From: an uncultured bacterium
GTDB lineage: Bacteria > Planctomycetota > UBA1135 > UBA2386
DNA length: 7,310 bases
Reading direction: 5' to 3'
Assembly (NCBI GenBank): GCA_938003515.1
Contig: CALKYL010000413.1
Location: 1-7,310, forward strand
This document shows positions 1-6,055 of this stretch, piece by piece. The position numbers were made by a program, and so were the translations under genes. The notes beneath the pieces are model-generated. The model was not told the DNA's origin. It did no database searches and saw only the letters and a program-made list of their open reading frames with translations. How positions within the stretch are numbered: the stretch's first letter is position 1; each line of letters opens with the position of its first letter.

Positions 1-38
1 GGCCGCCGCGTGTGCGCGGGCACCGCGCCGCGGCCGCC

Positions 39-83
39 CGGATCCGTCGGCGGACTCCTCGGCGGATCCGTTCCGGGGCTCCT
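39..83. repeat. Imperfect 21-nt tandem direct repeat upstream of pilT
   Basis: Two copies, at 39-59 and 63-83, share a 9-base start (CGGATCCGT) and the end CTCCT, matching at about 16 of 21 positions with a 24-base period. Each copy opens with the 8-base palindrome CGGATCCG. The repeat lies just upstream of the candidate pilT promoter, so it could be a pair of regulator sites. Chance similarity in GC-rich DNA, or the tail of an upstream coding region, is at least as likely. Confidence 0.3.
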
Positions 84-96
84 GGCCGCGCTGGCC

Positions 97-125
97 TCAA
101 TGCCCGCCGCCCCGCGCGCCGATAG
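97..125 (+). promoter_or_regulatory. Candidate FliA/sigma-28-type promoter for the pilus operon
   Basis: GCCGATAG at 118-125 differs by one base from the FliA/WhiG -10 consensus GCCGATAA. A weak -35-like TCAA (consensus TAAA) is at 97-100, leaving 17 bases between the elements; the usual gap is about 15. Initiation about 7 bases past the -10 box would fall near 132, giving a leader of roughly 40 bases before the pilT ATG. The same 8-mer precedes the next transcription unit at 6077-6084. The -10 match is clear to the eye; promoter function is inferred. Confidence 0.5.
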
Positions 126-131
126 ACCCAC

Positions 132-153
132 CGGCCAGCCGTCCGGCTGGTCG
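132..153 (+). promoter_or_regulatory. 5'-leader hairpin of pilT mRNA
   Basis: Bases 132-140 pair with 145-153 to form a 9-bp stem, including one G-U pair, around the 4-base loop GTCC. The core arms are CCAGCC and GGCTGG. The stem ends five bases before the AGGAG ribosome binding site. If transcription starts about 7 bases after the GCCGATAG box, the hairpin is the first thing in the transcript. Such 5'-terminal stems are known to slow mRNA decay, as in the ompA leader. That role here is inference. Confidence 0.45.
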
Positions 154-158
154 AGCAC

Positions 159-163
159 AGGAG
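159..163 (+). promoter_or_regulatory. Ribosome binding site of pilT
   Basis: AGGAG lies 9 bases before the ATG at 173. It decides the start in favour of 173 over the in-frame ATG at 182. The reading frame is open upstream to the window edge, but that stretch is Pro/Ala/Arg-rich and unlike any PilT N-terminus. Confidence 0.7.
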
Positions 164-172
164 CGCGACACG

Positions 173-1264
173 ATGGTCTCGATGGAAGAGCTGCTGAACC
201 TGATGGTTCAGCGCGGTGGTTCCGACCTCCATATTTCCGTGGGTTCGCCGCCCCGGATCCGTGTCGACGGCAAGCTGATCGACACCGAGTACGAGCCGCT
301 GATGCCGGAGGCGACCAAGAAGCTGGTCTATTCGGTGCTGGGCGCGGACCAGGTCGCGAAGTTCGAGAAGAACCTCGAGCTCGACTTCTCGTTCGGCGTC
401 GCCAACCTCGGACGCTTCCGCACGAACGCGTTCATCCAGCGCGGCACGGTCGCGGCGGTGCTCCGCGTGATCCCGTTCGAGGTCTTCGACTTCGAGACGA
501 TCGGCCTGCCGCGGAAGGTCTGCGAGTGGATCTGCAACCTGCCGCGCGGCCTCGTGCTCTGCACCGGATCCACGGGTTCGGGCAAGTCGACGACGCTGGC
601 GTCGATGGTCAACTACATCAACGAGCAGCGGCAGGGCCACATCGTCACGATCGAGGACCCGATCGAGTTCCTGCACCGGAACAAGGGCTGCCTGATCAAC
701 CAGCGCGAAGTCGGCGGCGACACGCACGGCTTCGAGAAGGCGCTCAAGTCGGTGCTCCGCCAGGACCCCGACGTCGTGCTCGTCGGCGAGATGCGCGACC
801 TCGAGACCATCGAGGCGGCGCTGACGCTCGCCGAGACGGGTCACCTGACGTTCGCGACGCTGCACACGTCCGACGTCACGCAGACCGTCAACCGAATCGT
901 CGACGTGTTCCCGGCGCACCAGCAGCAGCAGATCCGCACGATGCTGTCGTTCACGCTGCAGGCGGTCGTCTGCCAGCAGCTCGTGCCGCGCCTGCACGGC
1001 AAGGGCCGGGTGCTCGCCGCCGAGGTCATGATCGCCAACCCGGCGATCCGCGCCCTCGTCCGCGACAACAAGGCGCACCAGATCATGTCGATCATCCAGA
1101 CCGGCGGCGCCGTCGGGATGAAGACGATGAACCAGTCGCTGTTCGAGCTCTACCGGAGCGGGACGATCAGCTACGAGGACGCCCTCGAGCACACGACCGA
1201 CGAGGCCGACTTCATGCGCCTGATGGAGCGCCACGGAGCCGGATCCAGCCGACGGGCGCGTTGA
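173..1264 (+). CDS. pilT: Type IV pilus retraction ATPase PilT
   Basis: A 363-residue cytoplasmic hexameric ATPase that powers pilus retraction by returning pilins to the inner membrane; the length is typical of PilT. The N-terminal PAS-like domain carries the family signature GGSDLHISVGSPPRIRVDGK. The RecA-like domain follows, with Walker A GSTGSGKST (132-140), Asp box TIEDPIEF (159-166), Walker B DVVLVGE with E206, and His box TGHLTFATLHTSD (222-234). The C-terminal motif AIRALVRD (291-298) corresponds to PilT's AIRNLIRE motif, which is needed for retraction, and separates it from PilB/GspE. There is no C-terminal zinc motif. Walker A has Ser133 where most PilT proteins have Pro. The start is set by AGGAG at 159-163. 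The gene leads the operon and ends two bases before pilB. A PilU-like paralogue is the main alternative; the AIR motif favours PilT. Confidence 0.95.
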   Translation: MVSMEELLNLMVQRGGSDLHISVGSPPRIRVDGKLIDTEYEPLMPEATKKLVYSVLGADQVAKFEKNLELDFSFGVANLGRFRTNAFIQRGTVAAVLRVIPFEVFDFETIGLPRKVCEWICNLPRGLVLCTGSTGSGKSTTLASMVNYINEQRQGHIVTIEDPIEFLHRNKGCLINQREVGGDTHGFEKALKSVLRQDPDVVLVGEMRDLETIEAALTLAETGHLTFATLHTSDVTQTVNRIVDVFPAHQQQQIRTMLSFTLQAVVCQQLVPRLHGKGRVLAAEVMIANPAIRALVRDNKAHQIMSIIQTGGAVGMKTMNQSLFELYRSGTISYEDALEHTTDEADFMRLMERHGAGSSRRAR

Positions 1265-1266
1265 TC

Positions 1267-2973
1267 ATGTCGCAGTTCGCCAAGAAGCTGCGCGCGATCC
1301 TCGAGAAGGCCGGCAAGCTCGAGGGCGATCTCGGCGACACGCTGCTCGCCGAGGCGCAGTCGCAGCGACGCCCGTTCACCGAGGTCCTCGTCAAGAAGGG
1401 CGTCGCGACGGAGCAGGAGCTGGTCGCGCTGATCGCCAAGTCGGCGAACATCCCGCCGATCGACCTGTCGAAGCTCAGCCTCAACAAGGAGGTGCTCGAC
1501 TCGGTCCCCGAGGACGTCGCGCGCGACTACGGCGTGTTCCCGGTCGACAAGATCGGCTCGTTCATCACGATCGCCGTCGCCAATCCGTTCGACGTGCTGA
1601 AGCTCGACGACATCCGCATCGTCACGGGCTGCCAGCTGCGCCTCGTCGTCTCGACCGAGGAGGAGATCGAGCGCACGCGCAACAAGAGCTATCAGCAGGA
1701 GTCCGAGAGCGTCAACGGCATCCTCGACTCGTTCGACGACGCCGACGTCTCGCTCAAGGAGGACGACCTCGAAGAGGAGGGCACCGACCTCTCGGCGATC
1801 AGCGACGAGGACTCGCCGGTCGTCAAGCTGGTCAACAAGATGATCCTCGACGCGTGCAACCAGGGCGCGTCCGACATCCACATCGAGCCGTTCGAGAAGA
1901 AGGTCATCGTCCGCTACCGCAAGGACGGCAGCATGGCCGAGGCGATGACGCTGCCGAAGCGGATGCAGAACAACATCACTTCGCGCATCAAGATCATGTC
2001 CAAGCTGGACATCGCCGAGAAGCGGCGTCCGCAGGACGGCAAGTTCCAGATGAAGATCGGCCGCAAGGCCGTCGACTTCCGCGTCTCGATCCTGCCGGTC
2101 GTCTGGGGGGAGAAGACCGTCTTCCGCATCCTCGACTCGTCGAACCTCGCCCTCGACATCAAGTCCCTCGGCTTCGAGGAGAAGTCGATGGAGGACTACA
2201 TGTGGGCCTGCGCGCAGCCCTACGGGATGATCCTCGTCACGGGTCCGACGGGTTCGGGCAAGTCGACGACGCTCTATTCCGCGGTGCAGCACATCGCGTC
2301 GCCGGACATCAACCTCGTCACGGTCGAGGACCCGGTCGAGTACCAGCTCGAGGGCATCAACCAGGTGCCGGTAAATCCGAAGGCCGGGCTCACGTTCGGC
2401 GCCGCGCTCCGCTCGATCCTGCGTCAGGACCCCGACGTGGTGCTGCTCGGCGAGATCCGCGACCACGAGACGCTCGAGATCGCCGTGAAGGCGGCGCTAA
2501 CCGGCCACCTCGTGCTCAGCACGCTGCACACCAACGACGCGCCGTCGACGATCACGCGCATGGTCGACATGGGCATGGACCCGTTCATGGTCGCGTCGTC
2601 GTCGCTGCTGATCTGCGCGCAGCGCCTGGGCCGCAAGCTGTGCCCGAACTGCAAGAAGCGGGTCGACATCCCGAAGGACGCGCTGCTGGCGCTCGGCTTC
2701 CTCGAATCGGATTTCGAGCGGGAGCTGGAGCTGTACGAGCCGGTCGGATGCCCGCGCTGCAACGGCGGCTACAAGGGCCGCTTCGCGCTGCTCGAGACGA
2801 TGCGGATGTCCGAGCCGGTCAAGCGCATGGTCGTCGAGCGCGCGCACATCGCCGACATCAAGAAGCAGGCGCTGAGCGAGGGCATGCTGACGCTGCGGCG
2901 CTGCGGCCTGCTCAACGCATCGCGCGGCAAGACGAGTCTCCAGGAGGTCGAGGCGACCACGATGGCGGACTGA
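1267..2973 (+). CDS. pilB: Type IV pilus extension ATPase PilB (GspE/PulE family)
   Basis: A 568-residue motor ATPase that drives pilin polymerisation through PilC, of usual PilB length. Residues about 1-140 form a GspE/MshE N-terminal-like domain. Residues 145-183 are a very acidic linker. The second N-terminal domain has GASDIHIEPF. The ATPase core has Walker A GPTGSGKST (326-334), Asp box TVEDPVEY (352-359), Walker B PDVVLLGE (389-396) and His box TGHLVLSTLHTND (412-424). A zinc site of PilB/GspE type is formed by Cys459, Cys462, Cys495 and Cys498. The ATG at 1267 is two bases after the pilT stop (TGATCATG) with no strong ribosome binding site nearby, so translation is probably coupled to pilT. 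The same frame is open far upstream, but that part is antiparallel noise over pilT. A GspE of type II secretion is the alternative; the pilT-pilC context argues for PilB. Confidence 0.95.
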   Translation: MSQFAKKLRAILEKAGKLEGDLGDTLLAEAQSQRRPFTEVLVKKGVATEQELVALIAKSANIPPIDLSKLSLNKEVLDSVPEDVARDYGVFPVDKIGSFITIAVANPFDVLKLDDIRIVTGCQLRLVVSTEEEIERTRNKSYQQESESVNGILDSFDDADVSLKEDDLEEEGTDLSAISDEDSPVVKLVNKMILDACNQGASDIHIEPFEKKVIVRYRKDGSMAEAMTLPKRMQNNITSRIKIMSKLDIAEKRRPQDGKFQMKIGRKAVDFRVSILPVVWGEKTVFRILDSSNLALDIKSLGFEEKSMEDYMWACAQPYGMILVTGPTGSGKSTTLYSAVQHIASPDINLVTVEDPVEYQLEGINQVPVNPKAGLTFGAALRSILRQDPDVVLLGEIRDHETLEIAVKAALTGHLVLSTLHTNDAPSTITRMVDMGMDPFMVASSSLLICAQRLGRKLCPNCKKRVDIPKDALLALGFLESDFERELELYEPVGCPRCNGGYKGRFALLETMRMSEPVKRMVVERAHIADIKKQALSEGMLTLRRCGLLNASRGKTSLQEVEATTMAD

Positions 2974-2989
2974 CGCGCCGCGGCGCGTC
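2972..2989. repeat. Perfect 18-bp palindrome between pilB and pilC
   Basis: Bases 2972-2989 (GACGCGCCGCGGCGCGTC) equal their own reverse complement and overlap the pilB stop codon. As RNA this folds into a 7-bp GC-rich stem with loop CGCG. No T-run follows, so it is not a standard terminator. It could mark an mRNA processing point or attenuate downstream expression, or it could be a dyad protein site. Function is unknown. Confidence 0.5.
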
Positions 2990-3004
2990 GCTCGGCGGAG
3001 GAAC

Positions 3005-3014
3005 GGGAGAAGGG
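3005..3014 (+). promoter_or_regulatory. Ribosome binding site of pilC
   Basis: The purine-rich GGGAGAAGGG ends 4 bases before the ATG at 3019, with its GGAG core about 9 bases away. It supports that start and independent ribosome loading after the 45-base gap and palindrome. Confidence 0.65.
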
Positions 3015-3018
3015 ACCA

Positions 3019-4263
3019 ATGGCAACCAAGTTCAAGTTCGAGGCGCGGGACGCGACCGGCAAGCTGGTCAAGGGCGCGCTTTCTGCGGCGTCGCAGTCGG
3101 AGGCGGTCGCCGAGGTGCGCCGCCGCAACCTGACGCCGCTCGAGGTCAACAAGGCCGGCGGCCTCGGCGGGCTGTTCCAGAAGCCCGCGGGCGGCAAGAG
3201 GGCCATGGCCAAGCGCGCCTGGTGCAAGAAGGGCGAGCTGGAGGTCTTCACGCGTCAGCTGTCGACGATGCTGTCCGCCGGCATCCCGATGCTCGAGGCG
3301 CTCGAGATCCTGGCCGACCAGGCCGAGAGCCCTGGGTTCGCGTTCTGCCTGGACAAGGTCGTCGAGGACATCCGGTCGGGCTCCGACCTGTCCAAGGCGA
3401 TGGAGCCCCACCGGAAGGTCTTCAGCCACATCTACGTCAGCATGATCCGCGCCGGCGAGGTGTCCGGCCAGATCGACATCATCCTGACGCGCCTCGCCGA
3501 GTACCTCGAGGCCGCCGCGCACCTGCGCAACGAGATCAAGTCGGCGATGACCTACCCGGTCATCTCGCTGGTGCTCGTCATCGGCATCGCGTCGTTCCTG
3601 ATGATCGGCATCGTGCCGTCGTTCAAGCCGGTGTTCGAGTCGCTCGAGGTCGAGCTGCCCGGGCTGACGGTCGCGATCATGGACGCCGCGTTCTTCATGC
3701 GCGACTACTGGTACCTGATGTTCGGCGGCATGGCCGCGGCGATCTTCGGCATCGTCGTCGCGTGCCGCACGAAGAAGGGCGCCTACATCAAGGACACCGT
3801 CATGCTCCGGCTGCCGGTCTTCGGCGTGCTGTTCAAGAAGGTGTCGCTGTCGCGCTTCGCGCGCACCTTCGCGACGCTGGTCAAGAGCGGCGTGCCGATC
3901 CTCGGCGCGATGGAGATCGTCTCCGACACGGCGGGCAACCTGGTCATCTCCGGCATCGTCGACCGCGCGCGCGACAGCGTGAGGAACGGCGAGAGCCTGT
4001 CCGAGCCGTTCATGAAGTCGACGGTCTTCCCGCCGATGGTCGTCAAGATGATGGCGATCGGCGAGCGATCGGGCGCGCTCGACGCGCTGCTCGAGAAGAT
4101 CGCCGAGTTCTACGACCAGCAGGTCGAGGCGGAGGTCAAGGGACTCACGTCGATGATCGAGCCGATCATGATCGCGATCATGGGCGTCGTCGTCGGCGGC
4201 ATCGTGCTCGCGGTGTTCCTGCCGATCTTCAAGCTGCAGGAGAAGCTGTCCGGCGGCGGCTGA
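3019..4263 (+). CDS. pilC: Type IV pilus inner-membrane platform protein PilC
   Basis: A 414-residue polytopic inner-membrane protein that couples the PilB and PilT motors to the growing pilus; the length is typical of PilC/GspF. The start reads as KFEARDATGKLVKGALSA, the usual PilC opening. Two homologous T2SSF domains are visible: one begins with FTRQLSTMLSAGIPMLEALE at 77-96, the other with FARTFATLVKSGVPILGAME at 280-299. Each contains the conserved pattern of a Gly-Glu pair plus Ser-Gly (IRAGEVSGQ and IGERSGALD). Membrane segments are predicted at about 178-198, 231-249 and 383-404. The last follows the conserved SMIEPIMI motif. The ATG at 3019 follows a strong purine-rich ribosome binding site. 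It is the third gene of the operon, 45 bases after pilB and 25 bases before the TPR-like gene. GspF of type II secretion is the only real alternative. Confidence 0.95.
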   Translation: MATKFKFEARDATGKLVKGALSAASQSEAVAEVRRRNLTPLEVNKAGGLGGLFQKPAGGKRAMAKRAWCKKGELEVFTRQLSTMLSAGIPMLEALEILADQAESPGFAFCLDKVVEDIRSGSDLSKAMEPHRKVFSHIYVSMIRAGEVSGQIDIILTRLAEYLEAAAHLRNEIKSAMTYPVISLVLVIGIASFLMIGIVPSFKPVFESLEVELPGLTVAIMDAAFFMRDYWYLMFGGMAAAIFGIVVACRTKKGAYIKDTVMLRLPVFGVLFKKVSLSRFARTFATLVKSGVPILGAMEIVSDTAGNLVISGIVDRARDSVRNGESLSEPFMKSTVFPPMVVKMMAIGERSGALDALLEKIAEFYDQQVEAEVKGLTSMIEPIMIAIMGVVVGGIVLAVFLPIFKLQEKLSGGG

Positions 4264-4288
4264 TCGCCGCGTCCGACGAAGGGGAACC

Positions 4289-5167
4289 ATGAGAGAAATC
4301 ACGCAGCGGGGCGCGCTCTACAGCGGCGCCAGCATCATGCTCGCGGGCATCGCGGTCTGGTGGGGCACGACGAGCGCCGAAGCCGACGTGCTGACCATGC
4401 TGAGCAGCGCGGACGTGCAGCTCCGCATGGCCTACACGATCCCGGAGTACGACCGGGACGGCGCGCGCATCGAAGAGCGCGAAGCGCTCATCGACGCCGC
4501 GGTCGGCCACCTCGCCGACGTGGAGCGGCTGCAGCCCGGGCTCGCGGTCACCGCCGAGTTCCGTGGCTTCGCGCACATGCTGCGCGGCCGCTTCCTCGAA
4601 GCCGCCGACTGCTACCGGCAGGCCCGGGCGTGCGACGACTGCGAGGACGAGCAGTTCGACGTGCTGGCGTTCAACGAGGCGCGCATGCTCGCCAAGGCGG
4701 GCAGCCGGGAGCGCGCGCTGGCCGTGTTCGCGAGCCACGGCGAGGCTCTCGACGCCCGCTGGGGCCACCAGCGCGCGCTCGAGGAGGCGACGATCCTGCG
4801 TGAACTCGGCCGGCGCGCCGACGCGATCGCGCGGCTCGACCCGGTCCTGCGCGACGGCGCCGCGATGCCGATGGCACGGCTGCAAGCGGGCCGGGAATAC
4901 CTCGAGCTCGGGCTGTTCGACCAGGCGGGCGAGCTCTTGCTCGCCGTCCGGGAGGAGCTCCCGATCGCGGATTACCACCTCGCCCGGCTCAAGTTGCGGC
5001 AGGGGGACGTCGATACGTGCTTCGAGCTCTTGAGCCGTGCTACCGAGTCCCGGCCGACCGAGGTGAGGCGGATGCTTCGAGACGAAGCGGAAGCCTGGTC
5101 GGACGTGGCGGAGGACCCGCGGTTCATCGGGCTCACCGAGCCGGTGCCGGCGTCCCCTGGACGCTGA
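4289..5167 (+). CDS. Membrane-anchored or secreted TPR-like protein of the pilus operon, function unknown
   Basis: A 292-residue protein I cannot assign to a named family. Residues 8-30 are hydrophobic (GALYSGASIMLAGIAVWWG), either a signal anchor or a signal peptide with a possible cut after TSA30. There is no lipobox cysteine, so it is not a PilF/Tgl-type lipoprotein pilotin. The rest is helical with four or five TPR-like units near 89-118, 123-154, 160-190, 195-224 and 227-256; AEFRGFAHMLRGRFLEAADC is the clearest. It has a CDDC pair (115-118) and ends with an acidic helix and DPRFIGL, a common closing motif of TPR proteins. The ATG follows AAGGGGA (4279-4285) at 3 bases. Position between pilC and the prepilin, with a 25-base gap to pilC, suggests a periplasmic or membrane assembly factor that binds a pilus component. 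That role is inference. A general scaffold unrelated to pili is possible. Confidence 0.8.
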   Translation: MREITQRGALYSGASIMLAGIAVWWGTTSAEADVLTMLSSADVQLRMAYTIPEYDRDGARIEEREALIDAAVGHLADVERLQPGLAVTAEFRGFAHMLRGRFLEAADCYRQARACDDCEDEQFDVLAFNEARMLAKAGSRERALAVFASHGEALDARWGHQRALEEATILRELGRRADAIARLDPVLRDGAAMPMARLQAGREYLELGLFDQAGELLLAVREELPIADYHLARLKLRQGDVDTCFELLSRATESRPTEVRRMLRDEAEAWSDVAEDPRFIGLTEPVPASPGR

Positions 5168-5177
5168 CGGCGGCCTC

Positions 5178-5201
5178 GGAAGGAAGAGAAGGGGAAACGA
5201 A
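5178..5201 (+). promoter_or_regulatory. Purine-rich tract upstream of the prepilin gene
   Basis: In the 83-base gap before the prepilin, 23 of 24 bases at 5178-5201 are purines, including AAGGGGAA at 5189-5196. The same 8-mer forms the working ribosome binding site of the preceding gene (4279-4286). Here no ATG follows at ribosome-binding distance. It may be a standby ribosome site or part of a pilin-specific leader. It may also be a relic. Confidence 0.3.
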
Positions 5202-5250
5202 CGGCGGCCGTGTCGGTCGCCATATCTGAAAGGTTGTCACGGAGAACCAA

Positions 5251-5955
5251 ATGTCCAAGCGGGAACAGGGCTTCACCCTCATCGAGCTGATGATCGTCGT
5301 TGCGATCATCGCCATCATCGCGTCGATCGCGATTCCGAACCTCCTCAGCGCACGCCTGAACGCCAACGAGTCGGCGGCCATCGCGACGCTGAAGAACATC
5401 TCGTCGGGCCAGTCGCAGTGCCAGGCGTCCGGCGTCATCGACGCCAACAGCAACGGCCAGGGCGAGTACGGCTTCTTCGGCGAGCTGTCCGGCCGCACCG
5501 CGATCCGCGGCAGCGCGCAGTCGATCAGCCCGCCGGTCCTGTCGGCCGCGTTCGGCAACATCGGCACGACCGCGAACACGGCGAGCCGCGTCTCGCGTTC
5601 GGGCTACGTCTTCCAGATGTTCCTCCCGGGCCCGACGGCGGCGGGCATCCCCGAGGACGCGACCGGCGGTGACGTCGCGAACGACAACGGCGTCGACGCC
5701 GGCCAGGCCGAGGTGCTGTGGTGCTGCTACGCGTGGCCGGCCGTGTTCGGCAACAGCGGCAACCGCTCGTTCTTCATCAACCAGGCGGGCGACGTGCTCG
5801 CGACGAACGGCGCGGTCACGACCTACAGCAACGCCGCGGGCACGGTGCCGGCCTTCTCGGCCGCCTACGCCGCGACCGCCTCGGCGTTCATGAGCTCGCC
5901 GGTCGCCGCCAACACGACGGCGCAGGACGGCAACACCTGGGTCGTCGTGCAGTGA
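5251..5955 (+). CDS. pilA: Type IV prepilin, likely the major pilin (PilA-like)
   Basis: A 234-residue prepilin. The leader MSKREQG is cut after Gly7 by prepilin peptidase, leaving mature F1-T-L-I-E5 with Glu5 and a long hydrophobic helix; Pro22 of the mature protein is present. The helix packs in the fibre core after membrane storage. The globular part has DANSNGQGEY (64-73), which resembles a calcium-binding loop, Cys57, the motif WCCYAWP (157-163), and a typical pilin strand RSFFINQAGDVLA (172-184). The end is rich in Ala, Thr and Ser, as in exposed or O-glycosylated pilins. GGAG at 5241-5244 lies 6 bases before the ATG. It is the last gene before two hairpins, and the 83-base gap leaves room for its own promoter, though none is convincing. 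It may instead be a minor pilin or type II pseudopilin; size and place favour a main pilin. Confidence 0.88.
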   Translation: MSKREQGFTLIELMIVVAIIAIIASIAIPNLLSARLNANESAAIATLKNISSGQSQCQASGVIDANSNGQGEYGFFGELSGRTAIRGSAQSISPPVLSAAFGNIGTTANTASRVSRSGYVFQMFLPGPTAAGIPEDATGGDVANDNGVDAGQAEVLWCCYAWPAVFGNSGNRSFFINQAGDVLATNGAVTTYSNAAGTVPAFSAAYAATASAFMSSPVAANTTAQDGNTWVVVQ

Positions 5956-5970
5956 TGCACGCGGCCTGAC

Positions 5971-5991
5971 GGGCGCGGCCTGAGCGCGCCC
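5971..5991 (+). repeat. Short hairpin after the prepilin gene
   Basis: GGGCGCG (5971-5977) pairs with CGCGCCC (5985-5991) around the 7-base loop GCCTGAG. The hairpin abuts the larger terminator stem, sharing base 5991. A 10-base direct repeat CGCGGCCTGA (5960-5969 and 5974-5983) also lies here. Tandem 3' hairpins commonly shield mRNA ends from exonucleases; that function is inferred. Confidence 0.45.
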
Positions 5992-6041
5992 GCGACGACG
6001 CCCGCGCGCGGCTTCCTGCCGTGCGCGGGCGTCGCGCGTTT
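5991..6041 (+). terminator. Probable transcription terminator of the pilus operon
   Basis: Bases 5991-6012 pair with 6018-6038 to form a stem of about 21 bp with one bulged A at 5995, one G-U pair (6008 and 6022) and the loop TTCCT (6013-6017). The core arms GACGCCCGCGC and GCGCGGGCGTC match perfectly. Only TTT (6039-6041) follows, a short U-tract but not unusual in GC-rich genomes. The stem sits between the last pilus gene and the candidate promoter of the next unit. It may act as an intrinsic terminator, or as a 3' barrier after Rho-dependent stopping. Confidence 0.7.
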
Positions 6042-6055
6042 CGGGGCGATCCGCC

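Noticed and set aside
10..1266. A long N-terminal extension of PilB in its own frame, covering pilT
   Set aside because: The translated part is Arg/Pro/Asp-rich noise that overlaps the clearly conserved pilT gene in another frame; PilB similarity begins at the ATG at 1267.
1171..2466. 431-codon open frame on the minus strand opposite pilB
   Set aside because: The protein is a run of Arg, Asp, Leu and Val typical of antisense frames in GC-rich genes, with no domain, and the + strand gene is certain.
4256..4270. 5-bp hairpin (GCGGC and GCCGC) at the pilC stop codon
   Set aside because: Too short and with no T-run; expected by chance at this GC content.
1854..4292. 812-codon + strand open frame in a shifted frame
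   Set aside because: It reads through pilB and pilC out of frame, is dominated by Arg, Gly and Ala, and has no recognisable motif.
2497..4302. 601-codon open frame on the minus strand opposite pilB and pilC
   Set aside because: Same low-complexity composition and full overlap with conserved genes.
5201..5240. Sigma-54 or sigma-70 promoter for the pilin
   Set aside because: CATATC at 5221-5226 could be a -10 box, but no -35 lies at proper distance, and no GG-N10-GC pattern of the -24/-12 kind fits well.
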